From positions 112,707 to 176,706 of the forward strand of contig CAWFYE010000014.1 of the NCBI GenBank assembly GCA_963819975.1: a stretch of DNA of 64,000 bases, in the 5' to 3' direction. The notes beneath the pieces were generated by a model. The model saw nothing but the letters and a program-made list of their open reading frames with translations. It was not told the origin of the DNA and did not search any database. The DNA is from Palsa-1392 sp963819975. Lineage in GTDB: Bacteria; Verrucomicrobiota; Verrucomicrobiia; Chthoniobacterales; UBA10450. Below are positions 53,518 to 61,740 of the stretch, one piece after another; the stretch's first letter is position 1, and the number at the start of each line of letters is the position of its first letter. Position numbers and translations under genes: made by a program.

Positions 53518-54119
53518 CTCGACTTCTTCGGTCCCGCGCTTGGAGCGGGAGAGGGCTTTCCGTTCTTGTTTTTTGCCGCGTCCTGCCGGATCTCTGTCCG
53601 GCTCGGACCGTGGGTCGTTAGGTGACCGTCCTGATTCAAGACCATGACTGTGTCCGGGCTCGTCGCGACGTGAGTATCGAGTCCTTGCTGGACGCGCGGG
53701 CTTCCGGTCAAGAGGACGTTTCCATCGGAGGAAGTATAAACCGCTTTCTCGGCCAGTCCGACTGCTTTCGAAGGCGGGCCGCCCTTCGGATCGGGTTTAT
53801 CGCGGACCACCGCGACGTGGCCTTCGGCGATCGCTTTTTCGAGGCCCTCGCCTTCTTCCTTGTGAATGTAAACGGTCAGCTTGTCGGATTGGATATTGAA
53901 GCGCGGATCGAAGACGCGGACGTGACCGGAGAAAACCCCAATGCGTTTCTCGGTATTGAAGGAAGCTTCGTCGGAATAAATCTGGGTCGCGATCGGCTGG
54001 CCATTCGTGTCGGTCGTGGAGGGGGCCGGCGAGGTCTGTGCCTTGGCGCCAGACGGATTCTGCGCGGCAAGCGGGCCCACGAAAGCGAGTGCAAAAAGGA
54101 AAACGGCGATCAGTTTCAT
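53514..54119 (-). CDS. lptA: LptA/OstA-like LPS transport periplasmic protein
   Basis: 201 residues with signal peptide LIAVFLFALAFVGPLAAQ. The OstA jelly-roll pattern is visible: TQIYSDEASFNTEKRIGVFSG, then HVRVFDPRFNIQSDKLTVYI, VAVVRDKPDPKGG and YTSSDGNVLLTGSPRVQQG. LptA forms the bridge carrying LPS across the periplasm. The C-terminal ~25 residues are basic and low in complexity. It overlaps both neighbours by four bases within the kdsA-lptC-lptA-lptB-hpf run. Confidence 0.85.
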   Translation of the reverse strand: MKLIAVFLFALAFVGPLAAQNPSGAKAQTSPAPSTTDTNGQPIATQIYSDEASFNTEKRIGVFSGHVRVFDPRFNIQSDKLTVYIHKEEGEGLEKAIAEGHVAVVRDKPDPKGGPPSKAVGLAEKAVYTSSDGNVLLTGSPRVQQGLDTHVATSPDTVMVLNQDGHLTTHGPSRTEIRQDAAKNKNGKPSPAPSAGPKKSR

Positions 54120-54661
54120 GGCTTGGCGCTTGGCCCGGCGATTTCCTTTTGGTTGAAAATGGTCATGTGGACGTTGCCGGTCAGCGTTCCCAGTTTGGTC
54201 ACGGTGTTGAAGCTCATCGTATCGCCAGCGATCTCGAAATCGGCCCGCTTCACCTTCGTTCGCGCCTTCGAATCGATCACCCGAGTCTCGAGATTCAGGA
54301 CCGCATCGGTCATGTCGACCTTGAAATCGGGCTGCTCGCGCTCGTCGAAGGTGATCATCTTCAGGTTCGTGAAATGGACATGGTTTTCATCGATCCGGGC
54401 GGCGGTGCCGGCCTCGAAACGGCCGAGCAAATTTCCTTTCAGGTCGTAGTTCGGCAGGATCAAGCCCTTCGCTTCATGGCCGACGGTGAGAGGGATATTT
54501 TTCAAGCCGAGCCCCTCCGGTGATGCCTCGGGGCTGGGGGACGGCACGGCTTTGCGGTGTTTGCGGTCGCCGGCCACGGCAAGAGAGCTGCCGACAAGCA
54601 ACAGGACAATACTCAGGCGCGTCCCGCGGAGAACGCGGAACCCGCTACGACACGGCAGCAT
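54116..54661 (-). CDS. lptC: LptC-like periplasmic LPS transport protein
   Basis: 181 residues. The N-terminal hydrophobic segment (SIVLLLVGSSLAVAG) serves as signal or membrane anchor, followed by a PSPSPEASPEG linker. The rest is a beta jelly-roll akin to OstA/LptC (LILPNYDLKGNLLGRFEAG, HVHFTNLKMITFDE, FEIAGDTMSFNTVTKLGTLTG). The YDLKGNLLGRFEA strand is reminiscent of LptC. The gene lies between kdsA (17-base overlap) and lptA (four-base overlap), so an LptC role is likely; a second LptA-like protein is the alternative. Confidence 0.7.
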   Translation of the reverse strand: MLPCRSGFRVLRGTRLSIVLLLVGSSLAVAGDRKHRKAVPSPSPEASPEGLGLKNIPLTVGHEAKGLILPNYDLKGNLLGRFEAGTAARIDENHVHFTNLKMITFDEREQPDFKVDMTDAVLNLETRVIDSKARTKVKRADFEIAGDTMSFNTVTKLGTLTGNVHMTIFNQKEIAGPSAKP

Positions 54662-55463
54662 GAATAGCTTTTAACATGCGCAAATGCTTCGGCAAATCCT
54701 TTAGCCGAACTTGATTCGGTCCATCGGAGAGAGCGCGGGCGGGATTCTCGTGCACTTCCATGAAAATGCCGTCGCATCCCGCGGCGAGCGCGGCCCGGGC
54801 GAGGACGGGAGCGAGGGCCGCATCGCCGGAAGTCGCGTCGCCCGCGCCACCCGGGCGCTGGACCGAGTGGGTCGCGTCGAAGATGACGTGATAACCGGCC
54901 TCGCGCAGCCAGGCAAGCGAGCGCATGTCGGCGACAAGATTGTTGTAGCCGAAGGTCGTGCCACGCTCGGTGAAGAAAAATTTCTTCGCGCCGAAAGCCT
55001 CGAGTTTCTCTGCGATATTGCGCACATCCCACGGAGCGAGGAACGGGCCCTTTTTCACGTTCACCACACGCCCGGTCTCGGCGGCCGCACGAATGAGATC
55101 GGTTTGTCGGCAAAGAAAGGCCGGGATCTGCAGGACGTCGATAAACTCGGCCGCAATTTCAGCCTCGTCCGGCGAATGGACATCGGTCGTGACCGGCATG
55201 CCGATCTCGCACCCGATCTCGGCGAGCAACGCGCAACCGACGCGCGCGCCGATCCCGCGATAGGAGCGAACCGAGGTGCGGTTCGCCTTGTCATAGGAGG
55301 CCTTAAAAATGAAGGGCAGTTCTTCCGCGGCGCAGATCCGCGCGATCTTGCGCGCCATTCGCCTAACGAATGCTTCCGACTCGATGACGCAGGGTCCGAG
55401 AATAAAGGCCGGCCGTTTCCCGCCGAGTACGACGGAACTGATGGCGAGAGATTTCGGCTTCAT
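54645..55463 (-). CDS. kdsA: 3-deoxy-8-phosphooctulonate synthase (Kdo-8-phosphate synthase)
   Basis: 272 residues, the family's usual length. Characteristic stretches are AFILGPCVIESEAFV, IFKASYDKANRTS (with YRGIGARVG following), GMPVTTDVHSPDEA, LQIPAFLCRQTDLI, VNVKKGPFLAPWD and DATHSVQRPGG. It condenses phosphoenolpyruvate with arabinose-5-phosphate to make Kdo-8-P for lipid A-core assembly. Asn in KANRTS indicates the metal-independent class. It is the first gene of the LPS operon. An octamer copy is at 55363. Confidence 0.96.
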   Translation of the reverse strand: MKPKSLAISSVVLGGKRPAFILGPCVIESEAFVRRMARKIARICAAEELPFIFKASYDKANRTSVRSYRGIGARVGCALLAEIGCEIGMPVTTDVHSPDEAEIAAEFIDVLQIPAFLCRQTDLIRAAAETGRVVNVKKGPFLAPWDVRNIAEKLEAFGAKKFFFTERGTTFGYNNLVADMRSLAWLREAGYHVIFDATHSVQRPGGAGDATSGDAALAPVLARAALAAGCDGIFMEVHENPARALSDGPNQVRLKDLPKHLRMLKAIHAAVS

Positions 55464-55500
55464 CTTACCGCGGCCGGCTGTCAGCGCTTCGAAGACCGAT

Positions 55501-57375
55501 TTATGAAGCCGTCTCCATCAGCTCGGGATCTGGCGGCACCTCGTCGACCGGGGCGGCCTCGATCGCGACGATCGCGTAGCGGCCACGATCGTTCTCCGCG
55601 TTCAACTCCACGATCTCGCCGGGACGGCGGCCTAACAATGACTTCCCGATCGCCGTTTGATAGGAAATGATGGCCCGATCCGGATCACCATCCCAGGCTC
55701 CGAGGATGGTGTAGGTCTCTTCTTCGTTTGTGCCGGTGTCGCGCAGGGTGACGATCGTCCCGATCGAGACCTGGGAGAGATCGGGGCTTTCGAAAGTCGT
55801 GCCGCGAGCTCGGTGCAGGTCGCGCTCCAGTTCCGATTTGCGCCGCATGAGGACGGCCTGCATTTCCTTGGCGGCTTTGAATTCGAAATTTTCCCGCAGA
55901 TCGCCGTAGGATCGCGCGACCCCGATCTCCTTGCTGTTCTCGGGAATTTTTTTGTTCACCAATTCCTCCAGCTCGGCTTTGCGTTTCTGCAGGCTGCTCC
56001 AGGAGACGACGAGGGCTTCGCTCTTTTCCTCCATCTGCTCGCCGCTGACCAGGCTCTGCAGGTCCGGGTAAAGTTTAATGATCCGCGCCATGAGCGAGCG
56101 CTTGGTCAATTCGTCGAAGACCGGGCTGAGCATGAGGCGGCGCATCGCGTCGCGCGCCAACCCGAGGTCCGCGCCGGCGAAAATATCGGGGATGAGGGAA
56201 CGATCGGAAAGGAGGAGATCGCGCAGCCGGGTGCTGCGGCTGTTGCTCTCGTTGTGCTGGTCGCGTTCGCAAGCGGAGAGGATGGCGCTGAGCAATTCCG
56301 GATTGATCAGCTCGGGCCAATCGGCGCGGTTTTTGCAGAGCCAGAAAAGCATTTCGCTCGTCGCGGAATGTTCGCGCAGGCCGCGATCGAGCGCGACCCG
56401 CAGGTCGTCGAGCCGGGCGGCTTCGGCGAAGACTTTCGGCATCGAGGAGACGAGCCGGGCGTTGCTTCCTTGCATGAGCTGAAGGGCGCGCTGCGTCCAG
56501 CGTTCGCCGAGCGCGGCGGGCAGGAGATGGAGGATGCGACGCTCCTTGGCCGAAGGCAGTTTCTGGAGGATTTCTGCGAGGCGCGGTTCTTCCTCGACGA
56601 TCAGTCGCTCGAGCGTGAAATCGGAATTCGCGCTCCGCAATTTCGGTTCGCGCTGAAGAAGATCGTCGCGCCCGATGAGAAGCTCGAAGGCCATTCCGGG
56701 ATTGAGCCGCTGATTGCGGCGCGCAGTTTCCTCAATCGCGTTGAGGAGCGGCTGCAATTGTTTCTCCGGCGCCGCGAATTCGTGTTGCAGCTTGATGATC
56801 TGGTCGAGGGCGGTCGCCTGTTCCTTCGGCTGGCGCGCCTGGTTGAAAACGGTGAGCAGCTCGTCGGCCCGCGAGACGGGCGTCTCACGCAGCTCGATCG
56901 GGTCGTTCTTTTTTGTCGGGATGAGGAAGTGTCCCTCTTTCTTGAGCAGCTTCTTAGTCGAGTCCCACCAGCGCTTGAATTCCAGCTCGTTGAAAACATC
57001 GCCCAACAACCAACTGCTGATTTGGGTCTGGGTCGCTTTCCCGCCCAGACTCTGGAGAATGCTTCGCATCACTTCAGCGGCATTTTCCTTCAACTGAATC
57101 TTGAGCGCGGGCAGGTCGGTCGCTTTCCGGGCGAGGAAATGTTCGGCCGGAATCGGGACCAGGTTTTCGGCCGCGTACTGGAGTTGCATGGGGTGAGCTT
57201 TCTTCTTTTCGAAATCGATCAGGATCTGGTTGAGGAGCAGATTCCAATCGGCGACCCGGCCGAAGCCCCAGCTCTTGTGGAGGCAAAAACTGCCGGGCTT
57301 CAGTTTTTCGAGCTGTTCCGCATTTGCGACCGTGAGCTTTCCGGCGTCGACCAACTTTTGCAGTTCAGCATCCAT
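55501..57375 (-). CDS. greA: GreA/GreB-type transcript cleavage factor with a ~470-residue N-terminal extension
   Basis: 624 residues against about 158 for ordinary GreA. The C-terminal ~155 residues are a full Gre factor: a coiled-coil hairpin whose tip carries the catalytic acidic pair in VARSYGDLRENFEFKAAKEM, and the FKBP-like domain with QVSIGTIVTLRDTGTNEEET and GKSLLGRRPGEIVEL. The N-terminal part starts with a small beta domain (GSFCLHKSWGFGRVADWNLL) followed by a long all-helical region with repeat-like spacing. Chlamydiae also have GreA with a large N-terminal part, so this looks like a PVC feature. The factor rescues backtracked RNA polymerase; the role of the extension is unknown. 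Confidence 0.9.
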   Translation of the reverse strand: MDAELQKLVDAGKLTVANAEQLEKLKPGSFCLHKSWGFGRVADWNLLLNQILIDFEKKKAHPMQLQYAAENLVPIPAEHFLARKATDLPALKIQLKENAAEVMRSILQSLGGKATQTQISSWLLGDVFNELEFKRWWDSTKKLLKKEGHFLIPTKKNDPIELRETPVSRADELLTVFNQARQPKEQATALDQIIKLQHEFAAPEKQLQPLLNAIEETARRNQRLNPGMAFELLIGRDDLLQREPKLRSANSDFTLERLIVEEEPRLAEILQKLPSAKERRILHLLPAALGERWTQRALQLMQGSNARLVSSMPKVFAEAARLDDLRVALDRGLREHSATSEMLFWLCKNRADWPELINPELLSAILSACERDQHNESNSRSTRLRDLLLSDRSLIPDIFAGADLGLARDAMRRLMLSPVFDELTKRSLMARIIKLYPDLQSLVSGEQMEEKSEALVVSWSSLQKRKAELEELVNKKIPENSKEIGVARSYGDLRENFEFKAAKEMQAVLMRRKSELERDLHRARGTTFESPDLSQVSIGTIVTLRDTGTNEEETYTILGAWDGDPDRAIISYQTAIGKSLLGRRPGEIVELNAENDRGRYAIVAIEAAPVDEVPPDPELMETAS

Positions 57376-57475
57376 ATAAATTGGGGAGGTAATGATGCAC
57401 GAGGCGCCGCTCGTCGCAAACCAAGCCGTTGTTTCCGATTGCCCGCCCCGGTCACTCGTGGAAACCTAGCGCCTC

Positions 57476-58405
57476 GTGTTCGTCAGCATCTGGTTTTGGA
57501 TCGCCTTTCATCTCGGGGTTTTGTTTGCGCTGGCGGTCGATCTCTTCAGCGACCGGGGTAGCGAGCGTATCAGCCTGCCGAGCGCCATCCGGCGCAGTCT
57601 GCTCTGGATCGGCCTCTCGTTGAGCTTCAATGCCTTTGTCTGGTGGTGGGAGGGGCCCGACCAGGCGGTGGCCTTTTTTACCGGTTACCTGATCGAGTAC
57701 GCGCTCAGCGTTGATAACATTTTTGTCTTCGGACTCATCTTCGCCTATTTCCGGGTCCCGCCGCAGTACGAGCACCGGGTCTTGATCTGGGGAATCCTGG
57801 GCGCGCTCATCATGCGGGCGACCATGATCGGGCTGGGCGTGGCGTTGGTTTCGCGCTTCCACTTCGTTCTCTATATTTTCGGCGCGTTCCTCGTCATCAC
57901 CGGGTTGCGAATGATGTTTGGCAAGTCGCAGCCGATCGACTTGGAAAACAACTTCGTCCTTCGCATCGTCCGGCGCCTGCTCCCGGTGACGAGCGATTAT
58001 CACGGGCCGAAATTCATTGCCCTGGTAGGGGGCCGACGCGTCCTCACACCGCTCGCGCTCGTCTTGATCGTGATCGAGCTGATGGATTTGGTTTTTGCGG
58101 TCGATTCTATCCCGGCCGTGCTCGCGATCACCCGAGACACTTTTATTGTCTATACCTCGAACATCTGCGCCGTTCTCGGCCTGCGGTCGCTTTACTTTCT
58201 CCTCGCCAATCTCGTGGCCCGCTTCGTTTTCCTGCGCTATGGGCTGGCCATCATCCTCTGCTTTGTCGGACTGAAAATGCTGGTCGAATGGTGGTTTGAA
58301 ATTCCGAGCTGGCTTTCGCTCCTCATCATTGTCGCGGTCTTGACCACGACGACCATCGCCTCGGTTTTTGCGACCAGAAAAGAGGGCGCTTCCGCGACGC
58401 CTTAA
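57476..58405 (+). CDS. TerC/Alx-family integral membrane protein
   Basis: 309 residues from GTG 57476. About nine transmembrane helices carry the family's acidic residues: FTGYLIEYALSVDNIFVFGLIF near residue 70 (the Glu and Asp of E(Y)xLSxDN) and VIELMDLVFAVDSIPAVLAIT near residue 200. TerC/Alx proteins are linked to manganese export during protein secretion and to tellurite resistance. No other ter genes are near, so the manganese role is more likely. The start is divergent from greA with 100 bases between. Confidence 0.92.
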   Translation: MFVSIWFWIAFHLGVLFALAVDLFSDRGSERISLPSAIRRSLLWIGLSLSFNAFVWWWEGPDQAVAFFTGYLIEYALSVDNIFVFGLIFAYFRVPPQYEHRVLIWGILGALIMRATMIGLGVALVSRFHFVLYIFGAFLVITGLRMMFGKSQPIDLENNFVLRIVRRLLPVTSDYHGPKFIALVGGRRVLTPLALVLIVIELMDLVFAVDSIPAVLAITRDTFIVYTSNICAVLGLRSLYFLLANLVARFVFLRYGLAIILCFVGLKMLVEWWFEIPSWLSLLIIVAVLTTTTIASVFATRKEGASATP

Positions 58406-58451
58406 AAGCGTTGCAATCGCAGTGCCGAACCGGTTTACTCGAGGCGTTCTT

Positions 58452-58856
58452 ATGAAATTGCCGCTCGTTCTCTTGCTCACTGCCGGATTTGCCGCCAGTT
58501 CGTTCGCCGACATCCAGTCTCCGCCGGCGGCGGATTACGGGCCTACGCGCAAACTGGGCCGCGGACTTTCGAACTTCCTCTTTGGCTGGTCGGAAATCCC
58601 GGTGACGATCGCAACGATCAATACCCGGGAAGGAAATTCCGCCGCCGCTGGATATGGAGTGGTGAGGGGGACGGGCCGCGCCTTTGTGCGTTTCGGTGTC
58701 GGTTTTTACGAAGCACTTCTTTGGCCGATTCCGGTTTACAAGGGCACCTATTATCCCGTCCTGCGGAGCGATATTCCGTGGATTCATCGCGGCTACGGCG
58801 AGTTCCCGCCGGAGCTGGGGAACGAATCGAAATATCCGTACGTGCGGGAATACTAA
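58452..58856 (+). CDS. Exosortase system-associated protein, TIGR04073 type
   Basis: 134 residues from ATG 58452, with signal peptide LPLVLLLTAGFAASSFA. The mature part has the TIGR04073 pattern: RKLGRGLSNFLFGWSEIPVT, a GYGVVRGTGRAFVRFGVGFYE helix pair and a C-terminal PVLRSDIPW region. The family occurs in bacteria with exosortase/PEP-CTERM systems and its role is unknown. No exosortase or PEP-CTERM protein is present in this window. Confidence 0.8.
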   Translation: MKLPLVLLLTAGFAASSFADIQSPPAADYGPTRKLGRGLSNFLFGWSEIPVTIATINTREGNSAAAGYGVVRGTGRAFVRFGVGFYEALLWPIPVYKGTYYPVLRSDIPWIHRGYGEFPPELGNESKYPYVREY

Positions 58857-58865
58857 GCCGCTCGT

Positions 58866-60023
58866 TTGGCGAGGCACGGCTTGAGGATTTTTCGCGCGGA
58901 GGAGTTGGCGGCGCGGATTCGGCCGCTCTTTGAGGAAAACTTTGAGCGCTCCGGCGAGCTCGGCGCGGCGGTTTCGATTTGGCAAAATGGGCGCTCGCTC
59001 CTCGAACTTCAGAGTGGTTTTCGCGAGGCGCGCCGGGAGCAACCATGGACGAGTGACACAATTGTCCTCTTCTGGTCGGCGACCAAAGGGCTTGGAAGTG
59101 CCTGTCTGCTCCACGTCCTGCAGGGAAATGCGATCGGGCTCGAGCGCAGAGTGGCGGAATTCTGGCCGGAATTTGCGCAAGCCGGCAAAAGCGCGATCAC
59201 GCTCGCGCAACTCCTTTCCCATCAGGCCGGGCTGGCCGCGCTCGACGAGCTGGCCGAGTTGACCGATCACGCCGCGGTCGTTAGGGCATTGGAAAAGCAG
59301 ATTCCGCTCTGGCCGCCGGGCACGGCACACGGCTATCATGCGCGCACTTTCGGTTTTCTTCTCGACGAACTGGTGCGGCGAATTGATGGCCGGCCGCTCG
59401 GCCTTTACTGGCGCGAAATATTTGCCGAGCCGCTCGGGCTCGACATCTGGATCGGTCTGCCGAAGGAAGAGAACGCGCGCGCAGCCAGCGTCTACCCGGC
59501 CAAGGCGTCCGGGCCGCCGACCGACCCTTTCTACCAAGCCCTAACGACTCCCGGTTCGCTCCAACGCCGGGTTTTTACTTCGCCGCGCGGCCTGAATGCC
59601 GTCAGCGCGATGAACGACCCCGCGAATCGCGCCCACTCGATCATCTCCCTCGGCGGAATCGGCAGCGCGAGTGCGCTGGGCAAATTTTACGCGATGCTGG
59701 CGAATGGAGGCGAACTGGATGGACAGCGTTCTTTCTCAGCCAAAACCATCGCGCTCATGACGAAAACGCTGACCTCGGGCCCTGACCGAGTCTTTATTAT
59801 ACCGACAGCCTTCTCGGCCGGCTTCATGAAAGATCCGACCGACGCCACTTCGCGAATCTTTGGACCCTCGTCTCTGGCCTTTGGCCATCCCGGCGCGGGC
59901 GGGAGCCACGCCTTCGCCGATCCGGAAAACAATCTCTCTTTCGCCTACGTCATGAACCAGATGGAGCGGCAACTCCTGCCGAACGCCAAGTCGCTCCGGC
60001 TAGTCCAAGCGCTCTACGAGTAA
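58866..60023 (+). CDS. Serine hydrolase of the beta-lactamase/EstB family
   Basis: 385 residues from TTG 58866 (TTG 58881 is an alternative start); no signal peptide, so cytoplasmic. The nucleophile motif SxxK is at residues 71-74 (LFWSATKG). A second motif lies in GTAHGYHARTFGFLLDEL, and the third is FGHPGAGGSHAF, corresponding to HxG of EstB-type esterases. Members of this group usually hydrolyse esters or D-peptides and are not resistance enzymes. Its end is 14 bases from the tRNA fragment that borders the integrated element. Octamer copies are at 59278 and 59540. Confidence 0.88.
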   Translation: MARHGLRIFRAEELAARIRPLFEENFERSGELGAAVSIWQNGRSLLELQSGFREARREQPWTSDTIVLFWSATKGLGSACLLHVLQGNAIGLERRVAEFWPEFAQAGKSAITLAQLLSHQAGLAALDELAELTDHAAVVRALEKQIPLWPPGTAHGYHARTFGFLLDELVRRIDGRPLGLYWREIFAEPLGLDIWIGLPKEENARAASVYPAKASGPPTDPFYQALTTPGSLQRRVFTSPRGLNAVSAMNDPANRAHSIISLGGIGSASALGKFYAMLANGGELDGQRSFSAKTIALMTKTLTSGPDRVFIIPTAFSAGFMKDPTDATSRIFGPSSLAFGHPGAGGSHAFADPENNLSFAYVMNQMERQLLPNAKSLRLVQALYE

Positions 60024-60037
60024 CCGGTAAACCGGCG

Positions 60038-60086
60038 CGTGCCTGGAGGGATTCGAACCCCCAACCTTCTGATCCGAAGTCAGGTG
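60038..60086 (-). other. 3' fragment of a tRNA-Arg(UCG) gene, attachment-site remnant
   Basis: On the minus strand this 49-base stretch matches the second half of a tRNA: anticodon arm CTGA-CTTCGGA-TCAG (anticodon TCG), variable loop, a T arm with GGGGG-TTCGAAT-CCCTC, the 3' acceptor strand CAGGCAC and discriminator G. The 5' acceptor strand and D arm that should precede it are absent; unrelated sequence starts at 60087. CCA is not encoded. Such a half-tRNA beside an integrase gene is the classic trace of site-specific integration into a tRNA 3' end. Confidence 0.85.
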
Positions 60087-60191
60087 AACGTACGCAGTGA
60101 ATACCAATTCTCCCTCGTAACGAGCCGCAACGATTCGCACGGTCCCGCAGCTTTTCCTTGCTTTTAAGGGCGATAAAGGCGACAACCGGAA

Positions 60192-61346
60192 ATGCCCAAG
60201 CGAGCCGCTCTCGAGCCAAGGAAGACGACGAAACAACACGCACCTTGGGTCGTTAACCTCCCCTCCTCTCTCAGCGGAACGGGCAAACGAGAGAGGCGGT
60301 ATTTCGACAGCAGAAAGGAGGCCGCGACCTTTTGCGGTCAGCAGCGAATCCGGCTGGAGAACTACGGGACGGCCTCCAGCAACTTGCCCGCCGGGAAGGT
60401 GGAGGAAGCGATTGCTGCCTTCGAGAAGCTGGAAGGGACCGGGGTCAGTTTAACCGCCGCCGTCGAGCATTTTCTGACATGGAGACGCTCGCGCGAGAGC
60501 AGTGTGACGTTCAGAAGTCTCTTCGAGGCGTTCGCCAGCGCCAAGGCCGGCAAATCCGGGGCATACCGGACTGCGTTGCGCTACACCCTCCCCCGCTTCC
60601 CCGGCCTGCATGACAAGTTGGCGGTCGAGATCACCGGGGATGACATCGAACGCGAAATGGAAGGCATGACGCCCAGCGTTCGCAATGCGTTCATCCGGGT
60701 CTTGCGCGCCGTCTTCAATTTCGGAATCCGAAGGGGGTGGTGCGAGATGAACCCCGTGCGCCATCTGGATATGGGGTCGATCAGATTTCGGAAAGAAATT
60801 CTGACAAACCCACAAGTGACGGCGCTTTTGAAAGCCGCCGTCGAAACGGATCTCGAATTGTTACCGTATCATCTCCTGTGCGTGTTCGCTGGTATTCGGC
60901 CAAAAGAGGTCGAGCGCCTGGAGTGGAGCAACGTGAACTTGGAAGAGAAATTCATCGCGGTTCGTGAGGAAGTCTCGAAGACCGGCCTTCGCCGGATCGT
61001 CGATATGGAGCCACTTCTGATTCGATGGCTGAAGTTCTACATCCGCGCGGGCGGTCGAGTAACGGGCCGCGTCGTTCCTCAGAAAAACCTGCGCATGCGA
61101 CTCCGTGCTCTCCGCGCCCGAGCAGGTCTCGAGCGGTGGCCACAGGACGCCCCCCGCCGGACCTACGCTTCATGCTGGCTGGCCGCCTATTCCGACGTGA
61201 ACCGCCTCAACAATCTGATGGGACACACCTCGCCCGCCATGCTCTGGCGGCATTACCACAAGGCCGTGACACAGAGAGAAGCCGCCTCCTTCTGGAAAAT
61301 CGAACCGCCAAAGAGCGACAGGAAAATCGTCAGCTTCGCGGCGTGA
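60192..61346 (+). CDS. Tyrosine-type site-specific recombinase (integrase)
   Basis: 384 residues from ATG 60192. The N-terminal half holds an AT-hook-like basic start and a SAM-like core-binding domain (VTFRSLFEAFASAKAG). The catalytic domain shows Arg I in FAGIRPKEVERLEW (about residue 235), Lys in SKTGLRR (262), Arg II in DAPRRTYASCW (about 321), His in LMGHTSPAMLW (344) and the nucleophile Tyr in WRHYHK (354). The His that normally lies three residues before Arg II is replaced by Asp, a change tolerated in many integrases. It starts 105 bases from the tRNA fragment and reads away from it. Confidence 0.92.
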   Translation: MPKRAALEPRKTTKQHAPWVVNLPSSLSGTGKRERRYFDSRKEAATFCGQQRIRLENYGTASSNLPAGKVEEAIAAFEKLEGTGVSLTAAVEHFLTWRRSRESSVTFRSLFEAFASAKAGKSGAYRTALRYTLPRFPGLHDKLAVEITGDDIEREMEGMTPSVRNAFIRVLRAVFNFGIRRGWCEMNPVRHLDMGSIRFRKEILTNPQVTALLKAAVETDLELLPYHLLCVFAGIRPKEVERLEWSNVNLEEKFIAVREEVSKTGLRRIVDMEPLLIRWLKFYIRAGGRVTGRVVPQKNLRMRLRALRARAGLERWPQDAPRRTYASCWLAAYSDVNRLNNLMGHTSPAMLWRHYHKAVTQREAASFWKIEPPKSDRKIVSFAA

Positions 61347-61507
61347 TCCGGGGGCATCTACAAGATCGCACTTGGCTCAGAGACGATCTACGCGCGGTGC
61401 GCACGATAAGGATTATATCACACGTCTGAAATATCCCTGCGCCTAATCAAGCAAGACAGCACTAGCAGCGTCCCTCGCTCTGGCGGCGTATCTGCTGTGC
61501 AGAATTG

Positions 61508-61696
61508 ATGCACCCAAAGAACTTCGTTCGTTACCGCGATCCGAAAATTGTTCCGCCGCCTGGGCAAAGCACCATTGTGTCTTTTGAAGTCTCACGAAAG
61601 GAATTGATTCGATTGAAGAGGGCGGCTCGGGCCGCGGGCTGTTGGAGCGTTGAGGAATACTGTCGTCTCTGCACCCAAGAATTTATTCGCTCGTAG
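61508..61696 (+). CDS. Small protein, possibly ribbon-helix-helix-like
   Basis: 62 residues from ATG 61508. The first 25 are irregular with many Pro; then comes a strand-helix-helix pattern (TIVSFEVSRKELIRLKRAAR, then GCWSVEEYCRLCTQEFI) that would suit a ribbon-helix-helix DNA-binding or antitoxin-like protein. No toxin-like gene adjoins it. Within an integrated element it could be a regulator or excision factor. I do not recognise a specific family. Confidence 0.45.
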   Translation: MHPKNFVRYRDPKIVPPPGQSTIVSFEVSRKELIRLKRAARAAGCWSVEEYCRLCTQEFIRS

Positions 61697-61740
61697 AGGC
61701 CAAAATAAGGACCGAGCGACGCCACAAGCCTCCGACGAGT

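Larger units (their letters stand above)
10816..59547. repeat. Dispersed octamer TCGTTAGG/CCTAACGA, 36 exact copies
   Basis: Start positions of exact copies: 10816, 13668, 15126, 16538, 18670, 20430, 20743, 21031, 21289, 21618, 23408, 23601, 29107, 29254, 32929, 33755, 35493, 37581, 38577, 38610, 39105, 40140, 40364, 40653, 41297, 41994, 42821, 44673, 49907, 51441, 52143, 53290, 53615, 55363, 59278, 59540. Eighteen read CCTAACGA and eighteen TCGTTAGG on the plus strand. Most extend to GCCTAACGA/TCGTTAGGC. Single-mismatch forms (TTGTTAGGC, CCGTTAGGC, GCTAACGA) are also common. Chance expectation for the window is one or two. Copies lie in genes of unrelated function, in several frames, and between genes. 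Confidence 0.85.

Noticed and set aside
55657..57561. 634-codon open frame on the plus strand opposite greA
   Set aside because: It is antisense to a clear Gre factor gene and shows no motif. Long antisense frames are common in this high-GC DNA because of third-position bias.
60000..60239. Minus-strand frame across the tRNA fragment
   Set aside because: Its GSNPS-type peptide is the usual mistranslation of a tRNA T arm, not a protein.
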